A stretch of 64,000 nucleotides of DNA from Solirubrobacter sp963837485 (GTDB taxonomy: Bacteria; Actinomycetota; Thermoleophilia; Solirubrobacterales; Solirubrobacteraceae), in the NCBI GenBank assembly GCA_963837485.1, contig CAWINP010000004.1, positions 682,001-746,000 of the forward strand, given 5' to 3'. The stretch's first letter is position 1, and every line of letters begins with the position of its first letter. Made by a program: the position numbers and the translations under genes. The notes under the pieces are model-generated. The model did not search any database and was not told where the DNA came from. It saw only the letters and a program-made list of their open reading frames with translations. Below, piece by piece: positions 28,907-35,927 of the stretch.

Positions 28907-29881
28907 TTGGCCGGCGACCGCCGCAGACGGGTGCTCGCCGTCGCGGCGGCGCTGGTGAGCGTGACGCTCTGGGCGTCGGCGTTCGTCGGGATACGCGCGG
29001 CCGGCCGGGAGTTCTCGCCCGGGCCGCTCGCCGTCGGGCGGCTCCTGATCGGCGGCGTCATCCTCGGCGCGCTCGTGGTGGTCAGGCGAGAGCCGCTTCC
29101 GGCTCGGCGCGATCTTCCGCTCGTCGTCCTCTGCGGACTTCTCTGGTTCGCGCTCTACAACGTGGCGCTGAACGCGGGCGAGCGGCACGTCGATGCGGGC
29201 ACCGCGTCGATGATCATCCGCATCGGGCCGATCCTGATCGCGGTTCTCGCAGGCGTCATGCTCAAGGAAGCGGTCTCGCGGCACGTGTTCGTGGGCGGCG
29301 CGATCGCGTTCGGCGGCACCGCGATCATCGCGGTGGGAACCGCCGACACGGGCGTGTCGACGATCGCCGGAACGCTGCTCTGCCTCCTCGCCGCCACCGC
29401 CTACGCCGCCGGGGTGGTGACCCAGAAGCTGGTGCTGCGGCGCGTCAGACCGCTGCAGACGGTCTTCCTCTGCTGCGTCGTTGGAGCCGTCGCCTGCTCG
29501 CCGTTTCTGCCTGGCCTCGTCGAGGAAGCCGAAGCGGCGTCGACCCGCAACATCGCCTGGCTCGCGTATCTCGGCGTGTTTCCGACCGCCGTCGCCTTCA
29601 CCACGTGGGCCTACGCACTCGCACAGAGCGAGGCGGCCCGCCTGGGCGCGCTCGCCTACCTCGGCCCCCCGATCACGATCGTGCTCGCGTGGCTGATGCT
29701 CGGCCAGACACCCCCCTGGGCGGCGCTCGCCGGCGGCGCGGCGTGCCTGGCCGGGGTCGCCGTCAGCCGTCGCGGTGAACGCTCTCAGAGAACGCGGCGA
29801 TATCCGTCGCCAGCAGGACGGGCTCCTCGGTTGCCGCGAAATGGCCGCCGCGCGGCATCTCGGTCCAGCGGCAGACGTTGA
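28907..29881 (+). CDS. EamA/DMT-family transporter
   Basis: About 324 residues with ten hydrophobic segments arranged as two five-helix EamA repeats, typical of drug/metabolite exporters (RhtA/YdcZ-like). Repeat 1 begins TLWASAFVGIRAAG and repeat 2 at about 150 (LCLLAATAYAAGVVTQK). Three TTG codons (28898, 28901, 28907) could start it; 28907 has the best spacing from the GAGG at 28893-28896. The last ~40 residues after the tenth helix are arginine-rich and overlap the convergent epoxide hydrolase gene by 119 bases, so this tail is probably not functional. The substrate is unknown, perhaps an amino acid or metabolite. Confidence 0.82.
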   Translation: MAGDRRRRVLAVAAALVSVTLWASAFVGIRAAGREFSPGPLAVGRLLIGGVILGALVVVRREPLPARRDLPLVVLCGLLWFALYNVALNAGERHVDAGTASMIIRIGPILIAVLAGVMLKEAVSRHVFVGGAIAFGGTAIIAVGTADTGVSTIAGTLLCLLAATAYAAGVVTQKLVLRRVRPLQTVFLCCVVGAVACSPFLPGLVEEAEAASTRNIAWLAYLGVFPTAVAFTTWAYALAQSEAARLGALAYLGPPITIVLAWLMLGQTPPWAALAGGAACLAGVAVSRRGERSQRTRRYPSPAGRAPRLPRNGRRAASRSSGRR

Positions 29882-30936
29882 AGAGCCGCTGCGCCCACTC
29901 GCGCGGCGGCACGCCTTCGCTGACGAAGTTGTGGTGGAAGAGCGCGACGGCGGTGGGCACGTCGACATAGTCGTGCGGGTCCCAGCGGGGCCTGGTAGCG
30001 GCGGTGGTCGTAGTACAGGCGCGCCGACGACGTCGCGGTCTCGGTCACCCAGTAGATCGTCAGCGTGGCGAGCAGGAAGTCGCGGCCGAAGCGCCCGATC
30101 ACGTCACCGCGGCAGTCGCTCCAGGACCGCCACTTCTCCAGCATCCATCCCGCCAGCCCGGCGGGGGAGTCGTTCAGCGCGTAGCCGAGGCTCTGCGGCT
30201 TGGTCGACTGCAGCTCGTCGTACGCGTACTCGCCTGCGATCCAGCCCTCCCGCCCGTCGAGGTACCCGCGCTCGGCCGGCGAGAGCGGCCGGGACCCGGC
30301 GCCGAGATACGGGCGCCAGTCGAACGTCGACAGGTGAAGGCCGGCGAGGTGCTGCGGGTAAAGGAGCGCGAGCTGGGTCAAGACCTCGGCGCCGAAGTCG
30401 CTCCCGTGCGCGACGAAGCGGTCGTATCCCAGCCCGCGCATCAGCTCGGCGAGGATCTCGGCCGTCGCCCTCGGGGTCTGCCCCGCTCTCGGCGAGCGAT
30501 CCGAGAACCCGTAGCCCGGCAGCGACGGGATCACGACGTCGAACGCCGGGCCCGCGATCCCGTGGGCGTCGGGATCGGTCAGGAGCGGCACGAGCGGGAG
30601 CTCCTCGACGAAGGTGCTCGGCCAGCCGTTGACCAGGAGGATCGGGAGCCCGGAGCCGTGCGCCGCCCGCTGGTGAACGAAGTGGATCCCGAGCCCGCGG
30701 ATGTCCGCCTTGAACTGCGGCAGCTCGTTGAGGCCGCGCTCGCAGGCTCGCCAGTCGAACCCGTCGGCCCAGTGCGCCAACAGCGATCGCAGCGTCTCGC
30801 GCTCGGTTCCCTGCTCCCATCCGGCGTCCTGCACCTGATCGGGCCAGCGGGTACGGCTCAATCGCGCCCGCAGGTCGGCGAGCACCGCGTCCTCGACTCC
30901 AATCGCGAACGGTCGCGCGCGAAGCTCGATGCCCAC
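29763..30936 (-). pseudogene. Epoxide hydrolase, frameshifted
   Basis: An alpha/beta-hydrolase of the epoxide hydrolase family (EHN N-terminal lid plus catalytic domain). The N-terminal part reads well from GTG 30936: lid motif near 13-100, oxyanion segment NGWPST, and nucleophile aspartate in AHGSDFGAEV. Near 29987-29990 a CCCC run (minus strand) breaks the frame. Removing one C joins YYDHRRYQ to ARWDPHDYVDVPTAVALF and continues to the catalytic histidine of GGHFAATEEP, ending at 29763. As written, the first frame runs on in nonsense to 29785 and lacks that histidine. This is either an inactivated gene or a one-base sequencing error in the homopolymer. Confidence 0.85.
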
Positions 30937-30945
30937 GCTCCCACG

Positions 30946-31917
30946 CTACGCGATGGACCCGCTTCCCGGCGGGTCGCTGTCGCCCGGCTGCCGAGCGCGG
31001 TCTCGACGGGCCGCGATCAGCGCTGCGAAATCCCCGACGGGTCCGAGGTGCCCCAGCTTGTCGGGGTTGCCGATCGAGCCGATGCTGCGGATCTGGCCGC
31101 CGGCGATGTCGAGCGCCAGCACGCCGATCAGCCGCTGCTGGGCATCCAGAACGAGCGCTCCCGGGCCGCCGTTGACCTCGACGGGGCGCAGCGACACGCC
31201 CGGCAGGCGCTCGCCGACGCGCAGCCAGCTGATCAGCGTTCGCGCGACGCTGCTGCGCCCCTGCAGCGGCTGCGCGAGCGCCGGAACCTTGCCGCCGCCG
31301 TCGCCGGTCAGCCGCACGTCGGCGGCGAGCAGCTCCTGGAGGCCGGCGAGATCGCCCTGCTCGGCCGCCTCGAAGAACCGGGCGGCGAGCTCCTCGCGCT
31401 GCTCGCGCGTCGTCTGGAACCGCGGCCGGCGCCGCTGGACGGACCGTCTGGCGCGGGAGGCGAGCTGACGCGCGTTGTCCTCGCTCTTGCCGACGATCGC
31501 CGCGATCTCCGCGAACCCGTAGTCGAACACGTCGTGCAGCAACAGCACGGCTCGCTGCTCGGGCGAGAGGCTCTCCAGCAGCACCAGCATCGCCATCGAC
31601 AGCGAGTCGGCCGTCTCGGCGTGACGGGCCGGATCGTCGTCGCCGTCGGTGATGATCGGCTCCGGCAGCCACTCGCCGACGTAGCGCTCGCGACGGGCGC
31701 GCGCGGAGCGCAGCTCGTTGATCGCCAGGCGGGTGGTCACGGTCGTCACGAACGCGCCCGGCGAGGCGATCCGCTCGCCGCCGTCGAGCGCCTGATGCAC
31801 TCGCAGGAGCGCTTCCTGCACCACGTCCTCGGCCTCGGACACGCTGCCGAGCATCCGGTAGGCGATCGCAAACGCGCCCGGCCGCAGCTCGTCAAGCAGT
31901 TGCTCGCGATCGGTCAT
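30946..31917 (-). CDS. ECF41-type RNA polymerase sigma factor (SigJ-like)
   Basis: About 323 residues: sigma region 2 (FAIAYRMLGSVSEAEDVVQEALLR), region 4 (LSPEQRAVLLLHDVFDYGFAEIA), and a C-terminal SnoaL-like domain. Three marks of group ECF41 are present: WLPEP in the linker, DGGGK in the extension and NPDKL near the end. In this group the C-terminal domain modulates activity in place of a separate anti-sigma factor. I place the start at ATG 31917 rather than 31926, because a predicted -10 element covers 31926-31931, which would give a nearly leaderless transcript. The divergent carboxymuconolactone decarboxylase gene is the known genomic partner of ECF41 sigmas. Confidence 0.92.
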   Translation of the reverse strand: MTDREQLLDELRPGAFAIAYRMLGSVSEAEDVVQEALLRVHQALDGGERIASPGAFVTTVTTRLAINELRSARARRERYVGEWLPEPIITDGDDDPARHAETADSLSMAMLVLLESLSPEQRAVLLLHDVFDYGFAEIAAIVGKSEDNARQLASRARRSVQRRRPRFQTTREQREELAARFFEAAEQGDLAGLQELLAADVRLTGDGGGKVPALAQPLQGRSSVARTLISWLRVGERLPGVSLRPVEVNGGPGALVLDAQQRLIGVLALDIAGGQIRSIGSIGNPDKLGHLGPVGDFAALIAARRDRARQPGDSDPPGSGSIA

Positions 31918-31925
31918 GACCACCA

Positions 31926-31953
31926 TGACAAGACGGGCGGCCCGTCTGTGACA
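31926..31953 (-). promoter_or_regulatory. Predicted ECF41 promoter, sigma-gene side
   Basis: On the minus strand TGTCAC (31953-31948) is followed after 16 bases by TTGTCA (31931-31926). The -35 element matches the TGTCAC(A) reported for ECF41 promoters, and TGTC differs from the usual CGTC by one base. It would drive the sigma gene itself (autoregulation). Confidence 0.6.
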
Positions 31954-31964
31954 GCACCGGGCGC

Positions 31965-31992
31965 TGTCACGTTCGGCCCTGCGGCGTTGTCA
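31965..31992 (+). promoter_or_regulatory. Predicted ECF41 promoter, decarboxylase side
   Basis: TGTCAC (31965-31970), a 16-base spacer, and TTGTCA (31987-31992) repeat exactly the elements and spacing of the opposite-strand promoter. It would start transcription about 30 bases before the GTG at 32030. The two -35 boxes face each other as GTGACAG/CTGTCAC. Confidence 0.6.
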
Positions 31993-32029
31993 GGGCACTA
32001 GAAGCCCAAGGACATCGGAGGACAGCACC

Positions 32030-32503
32030 GTGCAACCACGAATCGAGCACCCCGCCCAGACCATTCCGGGCGCCCTGCAGGCGCTGCAGAGGCTCAGCGC
32101 CGTCGCCCGTCACGCCGGACTGCCGGCGACCACGCACTACCTGGTCGACCTGCGGGCGAGCCAGATCAACGGCTGCAGCGCCTGCGTCGACATCCACACC
32201 CGCGAGCTGAGGGCCGCCGGCGAGTCCGACGCGCGCATCTTCACGGTCGCCGCATGGCGTGAGACGCCGTACTTCACCGACGCCGAGCGCGCCGCGCTCG
32301 CGCTGACCGAGGCCGTCACCCGGCTCGCCGACCGCCCGGACCCGGTCCCCGACGAGATCTGGGACGAGGCCGCGCGGCACTACGACGAGACCCAGCTCGC
32401 CGCGCTCGTGCTCTCGATCGCGGCGATCAACACCTGGAACCGGCTCAACGCGTCGACCCGGCAGCCGACCGGCGAGTGGGTCGAGCAACTGGTCAACGTG
32501 TGA
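32030..32503 (+). CDS. Carboxymuconolactone decarboxylase (AhpD-like) family protein
   Basis: A 157-residue all-helical protein with the redox motif of the family, CSACVDIH (about 49-56: CxxC followed by a histidine four residues on), which gives peroxidase or thiol-disulfide activity in AhpD relatives. GTG at 32030 follows GGAGG. ECF41 sigma factors are typically encoded beside and control genes of this family, COE/SDR oxidoreductases or similar, and here a matching promoter is present. The physiological substrate is unknown. Confidence 0.9.
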   Translation: MQPRIEHPAQTIPGALQALQRLSAVARHAGLPATTHYLVDLRASQINGCSACVDIHTRELRAAGESDARIFTVAAWRETPYFTDAERAALALTEAVTRLADRPDPVPDEIWDEAARHYDETQLAALVLSIAAINTWNRLNASTRQPTGEWVEQLVNV

Positions 32504-32508
32504 CGCCA

Positions 32509-32534
32509 GCGCGTACGCGTTCACACGTACGCGC
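32509..32534. terminator. Hairpin after the decarboxylase gene
   Basis: Nine-base perfect arms GCGCGTACG and CGTACGCGC with an 8-base loop start six bases after the stop codon. This is a terminator-like stem without a T-tract. Confidence 0.55.
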
Positions 32535-32542
32535 GGAACTGG

Positions 32543-32587
32543 CTGATCGCGAACTCGATGAAACCTCGGTTCGAGGTTCGCGATCAG
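32543..32587. terminator. Second hairpin between convergent genes
   Basis: Twelve-base perfect arms CTGATCGCGAAC (32543-32554) and GTTCGCGATCAG (32576-32587) enclose an inner stem AACCTCG/CGAGGTT (32562-32568 and 32572-32578) that competes with it. The right arm reaches the stop codon of the convergent YbaK gene. Probably a bidirectional terminator. Confidence 0.55.
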
Positions 32588-33081
32588 CTCGGGCCTTCTG
32601 ACCACGTTGTCGATGATCTCGCGCCGTCCTTGCAGACGTCGACCCACTCGGCGCCGACGAGCTGCGCGAACCGGTGCGGCTCGATTCGCAGGGCGGCGTG
32701 CGTGTCTCCGGCGGCCGGAACGACCTCGCCGTACGCCTTCAGCTTGACGTCGAAGTAGACCGGAAGCGGGGTCGCGAGCGCGAACGGGCAGACGCCTCCC
32801 GCCGGGTGGCCGGTCAGCGCGGCGGCCTCGTCGGGCGGGAGCATCCGCGCCCGGCCTCCCAGGACGGCTTTGACCTTCTGGTTGTCGAGCCGCGAGTCGC
32901 CGCACGCGACGACCAGCACGGATCGCTCGCCGACCCTGAGCGTGAGCGTCTTGGCGACCTGAGCGGGGTCGATGCCCCACGCGGCAGACATCCGCATCGT
33001 CTCGCTGCCGAAGTCGAGCGGCACGATCTCCAGGTCCGGAGCGTTGGCGGCCAGGAACGCCCGGACGGATTCGGCGCTCAT
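32584..33081 (-). CDS. YbaK/EbsC-family aminoacyl-tRNA deacylase-like protein
   Basis: A 165-residue protein of the YbaK/ProX editing-domain fold. It has the lysine of AQVAKTLTLRV (about 38), SRLDNQKVK, and the loop GHPAGGVCPFAL (about 93-104), which matches the GGxSP/GxxPFG substrate loop of the family. Relatives hydrolyse mischarged Cys- or Ala-tRNA-Pro. ATG overlaps the stop of the FAH-family gene upstream (ATGA), an unusual pairing that suggests co-expression. Confidence 0.85.
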   Translation of the reverse strand: MSAESVRAFLAANAPDLEIVPLDFGSETMRMSAAWGIDPAQVAKTLTLRVGERSVLVVACGDSRLDNQKVKAVLGGRARMLPPDEAAALTGHPAGGVCPFALATPLPVYFDVKLKAYGEVVPAAGDTHAALRIEPHRFAQLVGAEWVDVCKDGARSSTTWSEGPS

Positions 33082-33887
33082 GCCGCGACGGCGTTGCGCA
33101 GCACGCCGATGCCCTCGATCTCGACCTCGATCACGTCGCCGGCGCCGACCGCCTGCGTCTGCCCCGGCGTGCCCGTGAAGATGACGTCGCCGGGCAGCAG
33201 GGTCACGTACCGGCTGCAGTAGCTGAGCAGCTCGTCCGGCGAGAACACCAGCTCGCTCGTGCTCGACGACTGCCGCAGCGCGCCGTTGACCCGCGTGCGC
33301 AGGCCGAGCTGTCCGTAGTCGAGGTTGGTCACGATCGCGGGTCCAAGCGGACCGAAGGTGTCCGAGCCCTTGGCGCGGAACCACTGCAGGTCCTCGAGCA
33401 GCCACTCGCGATCGACGAGGTCGTTGCCGATCGTGACCCCGAAGACGTGCTCGGGCGCCTCCTGAACCGTGACGTCCTTCGCCGTGCGGCCGATGACCAG
33501 GGCGAGCTCGCCCTCGAAGTGCACGTTGGTCGCGCCGGGCGGGAAGACGATGTCCTCGCCGTCGGCGATCAGGCTCGTCGGGAACTTCGCGAACACGCCG
33601 GGACGGTCGGCGGGGACCGGGCGGCCGGCGGCGTTGACGATCACGCCCTCGCTGGTTTCGACGTGCTCGCGGTGGCTCGCGTAGTTCAGCCCGACCGCGA
33701 GCACCTTCGAGGGCACGCACGGCACGAGGAGCGTGACCTCGGCGGCGGCGTGCTCGCGGCCGCGCAGCGCGGCGCCGTTGAAGAGGTCGCCGTCGAGCTC
33801 GTGGACGCGATCGCCGTCCCAGATGCCGTACGCGACCCCATCGGCGTGCCGGAAGCGGACGTACCGCGTGATGGTGCTGTGTTCCAT
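33078..33887 (-). CDS. Fumarylacetoacetate hydrolase (FAH) family protein
   Basis: A 269-residue enzyme of the FAH superfamily. The metal-binding acids are in HFEGELALVIG (about 120-130) and NDLVDREW, with the FAKFPTSLI and FTGTPGQTQ segments typical of the fold. Members cleave or isomerise C-C bonds in 1,3-diketo acids, for example in aromatic compound catabolism (HpcE/HpaG-like) or oxaloacetate/acylpyruvate hydrolysis. It is divergent from a LysR regulator, the usual arrangement for an inducible catabolic gene, and coupled to the YbaK gene. Confidence 0.9.
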   Translation of the reverse strand: MEHSTITRYVRFRHADGVAYGIWDGDRVHELDGDLFNGAALRGREHAAAEVTLLVPCVPSKVLAVGLNYASHREHVETSEGVIVNAAGRPVPADRPGVFAKFPTSLIADGEDIVFPPGATNVHFEGELALVIGRTAKDVTVQEAPEHVFGVTIGNDLVDREWLLEDLQWFRAKGSDTFGPLGPAIVTNLDYGQLGLRTRVNGALRQSSSTSELVFSPDELLSYCSRYVTLLPGDVIFTGTPGQTQAVGAGDVIEVEIEGIGVLRNAVAA

Positions 33888-33927
33888 TGCGCCGAGCGTG
33901 CCAGGAGGCCGCACTAAGCACAATTGA

Positions 33928-33942
33928 AGGCTAGTGAAGCCT
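33928..33942. promoter_or_regulatory. Candidate LysR binding site
   Basis: The palindrome AGGCT-N5-AGCCT lies in the short AT-richer gap between the divergent FAH and LysR genes, 18 bases from the LysR start. LysR proteins usually bind such dyads and regulate both sides. Confidence 0.45.
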
Positions 33943-33959
33943 GCCTTTAGAATCTCTGC

Positions 33960-34862
33960 ATGCTCAGCCTGCCCCGCCTGCGCGTCCTGCACGAGGCCGC
34001 CCGGACGGGGTCGCTGACGCTCGCCGCGGAGGCGCTGAGCTACACGACGTCCGCGGTGTCCCAGCAGATCACGCTGCTCGAGCGCGAGACGAACGCACAG
34101 CTGCTGGAGCGACACGCGCGCGGCGTGCGCCTGACCGAGGCGGGGCGCGTGCTGGTCGAGCACACCGCGACCGTGATGGCGGAGCTCGACGCGGCGCAGG
34201 ACGCGCTCAGCGCGGTATTGCACGGCGACGGCGGCCGGCTGCGGTTCGCGTCGTTCCCGACGGCGAACGCGGTCCTGATGCCGCGTGCGGTCGCGGCGTT
34301 CCGGCCGCTGCATCCGAACGTCGAGCTCGTGCTGTCCGAGCGCGACCGCGACGACGGCCTGGCAGGCGTCGCGGAGCGCGAGCTCGACCTCGCGCTCGTC
34401 TACGAGTTCTCCCTCGTCCCGGTCGTCGTGCCCGCCACGGTCGAGGTCCGCCAGCTGCTCGTCGACGCCGTCTACATCATGCTGCCCGAGCACCACCGGC
34501 TGGCCCGCCGGCGGCGCCTGCGCATGGGCGACCTCGCCGAGGAGCCGTGGATCCAGGGCGTGCGATCGGGCTCGACGCTCGATGTCCTGCCGACGGCGGC
34601 TCGCGCCGCGGGGTTCGAGCCGCAGATCGTCTTCCGCACCGACGACCAGACGACCGTGCGCGGCCTCGTCGCCGCAGGCCTCGGCATCGCCATGGTGCCG
34701 TCGCTCATCCTCTCGTCCCTACCCCCCGGCGTCGTCGTCGCGCCGCTCGACGAGCCGGCCCTGACGCGCACCGTCATGGTCGCCTCGCCGGCATCCCGGC
34801 CTCTCGCCGCCGCGACCGCGATGATCGAGGCGCTCGAGGGCGCGGCGGCCGGCCTCGCGTGA
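33960..34862 (+). CDS. LysR-family transcriptional regulator
   Basis: A 300-residue regulator. The N-terminal winged helix (1-60) has the LysR helix-turn-helix SLTLAAEALSYTTSAVSQQI, followed by the linker helix and a periplasmic-binding-protein-like effector domain (about 90-295). It is divergent from the FAH-family gene and most likely controls it in response to a pathway intermediate. The ligand is unknown. Confidence 0.92.
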   Translation: MLSLPRLRVLHEAARTGSLTLAAEALSYTTSAVSQQITLLERETNAQLLERHARGVRLTEAGRVLVEHTATVMAELDAAQDALSAVLHGDGGRLRFASFPTANAVLMPRAVAAFRPLHPNVELVLSERDRDDGLAGVAERELDLALVYEFSLVPVVVPATVEVRQLLVDAVYIMLPEHHRLARRRRLRMGDLAEEPWIQGVRSGSTLDVLPTAARAAGFEPQIVFRTDDQTTVRGLVAAGLGIAMVPSLILSSLPPGVVVAPLDEPALTRTVMVASPASRPLAAATAMIEALEGAAAGLA

Positions 34863-34901
34863 GCGGCGGTGCCGGTGAAGCGCACTCCGTACCGTGCAGT
34901 T

Positions 34902-35372
34902 ATGAACTCGACTCAACCCATTCTGCTCTGCTACGACGGCTCCGAAGACGCCAAGCACGCGATCGCCGAGGCGGCGAACGTGCTCGGGCAGCGCGAGGCC
35001 CTCGTCCTCACGGTCTGGCAGGACGCCCGCGCGATACCGGGCTATGCCTGGGCAGCACCGATGGCCGGCATCGATGACCTCCTCACGGCGGCCCGGGAAG
35101 CCGCCGGCAAGCTCGCCGGCGAGGGCGTGGAGCTCGCCCGCGCCTCCGGCTTCTCGGCGACGCCGGTCACGGCCGAGACGGCGGGGCCCGTATGGAACGC
35201 GATCGTCGAGACCGCGCAGGCGCACGGCGTCGCCCTCATCGTGCTCGGATCGCGCGGCCTCAGCGGCATCCGGTCGATCCTGCTGGGAAGCGTCTCCAGC
35301 GGCGTCGTGCACCACGCGACGCGGCCGACGCTGGTCGTGCGACGCACCGACGCCGGCCACGCGAACGAGTGA
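34902..35372 (+). CDS. Universal stress protein (UspA family, ATP-binding type)
   Basis: A 156-residue single-domain Usp with the N-terminal LLCYDGSEDAKHAI and the complete nucleotide loop GSRGLSGIRSILLGSVS (G-2x-G-9x-GS), so ATP binding is likely. ATG at 34902. It is 39 bases downstream of the LysR gene on the same strand but unlikely to share its function. Confidence 0.9.
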   Translation: MNSTQPILLCYDGSEDAKHAIAEAANVLGQREALVLTVWQDARAIPGYAWAAPMAGIDDLLTAAREAAGKLAGEGVELARASGFSATPVTAETAGPVWNAIVETAQAHGVALIVLGSRGLSGIRSILLGSVSSGVVHHATRPTLVVRRTDAGHANE

Positions 35373-35399
35373 GAGCCGCGGTCGGCGGCCGGCGCGCTC

Positions 35400-35837
35400 T
35401 CAGGCGGCCTGTGCGAGCTCGTCGTCGCCGACCGCCACGCGCGCGGCGCGCGCATGCAGGTCGAGGAGACCCTCGCGAAGCGCATCCACCAGCGGCGCGG
35501 TGGCCGCGTCGGCGGCGCGCAGGAAGCCCACGCGGTCGCAGCGCTGCTGCCAATCGGCGATCGCGCGCGCGAGCAGCCCGAGGCGTGCGACCGACATCAC
35601 GAGCGTGCCGCCGTTGAAGCCGTCGCGTGCGCGCTCGAGCGCGGTGTCGTGGAGCGCGACGAGCTCGCGCAGCTCGAGCACGGCGTCACCGTCGAGCGCG
35701 ACGCCGCGGAAACGCTCGTCGACGATCGCCGCGACGATGTGCGCGATGGCGAACAGCTCGCCGTCCGACGCGTCGAAGCGGACGTGGACCGCGCCTGCGA
35801 GTGCGAAGTCGAGCCTGTCGATGCGTTCGTTGAGCAC
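35400..35837 (-). CDS. Hypothetical all-helical protein
   Basis: A 145-residue protein, predicted mostly helical and rich in alanine, leucine and acidic residues, with no signal peptide, membrane segment or motif I recognise. The reading frame is intact and codon use resembles its neighbours. It lies downstream of the secreted propeller gene on the same strand but behind a hairpin. Confidence 0.6.
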   Translation of the reverse strand: MLNERIDRLDFALAGAVHVRFDASDGELFAIAHIVAAIVDERFRGVALDGDAVLELRELVALHDTALERARDGFNGGTLVMSVARLGLLARAIADWQQRCDRVGFLRAADAATAPLVDALREGLLDLHARAARVAVGDDELAQAA

Positions 35838-35905
35838 GCGATCAGGATCGGCGCGGGCCTGCGCGCGGGCGAGCGTATATTCGCGCAGCCCTCTACGGAG
35901 ATTCC

Positions 35906-35920
35906 CCGGCGACGCGCCGG
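35906..35920 (-). terminator. Hairpin after the propeller gene
   Basis: Arms CCGGCG and CGCCGG with a 3-base loop lie 8 bases beyond the stop of the propeller gene in its direction of transcription. Short and without a T-tract. Confidence 0.4.
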
Positions 35921-35927
35921 ACCCGGG

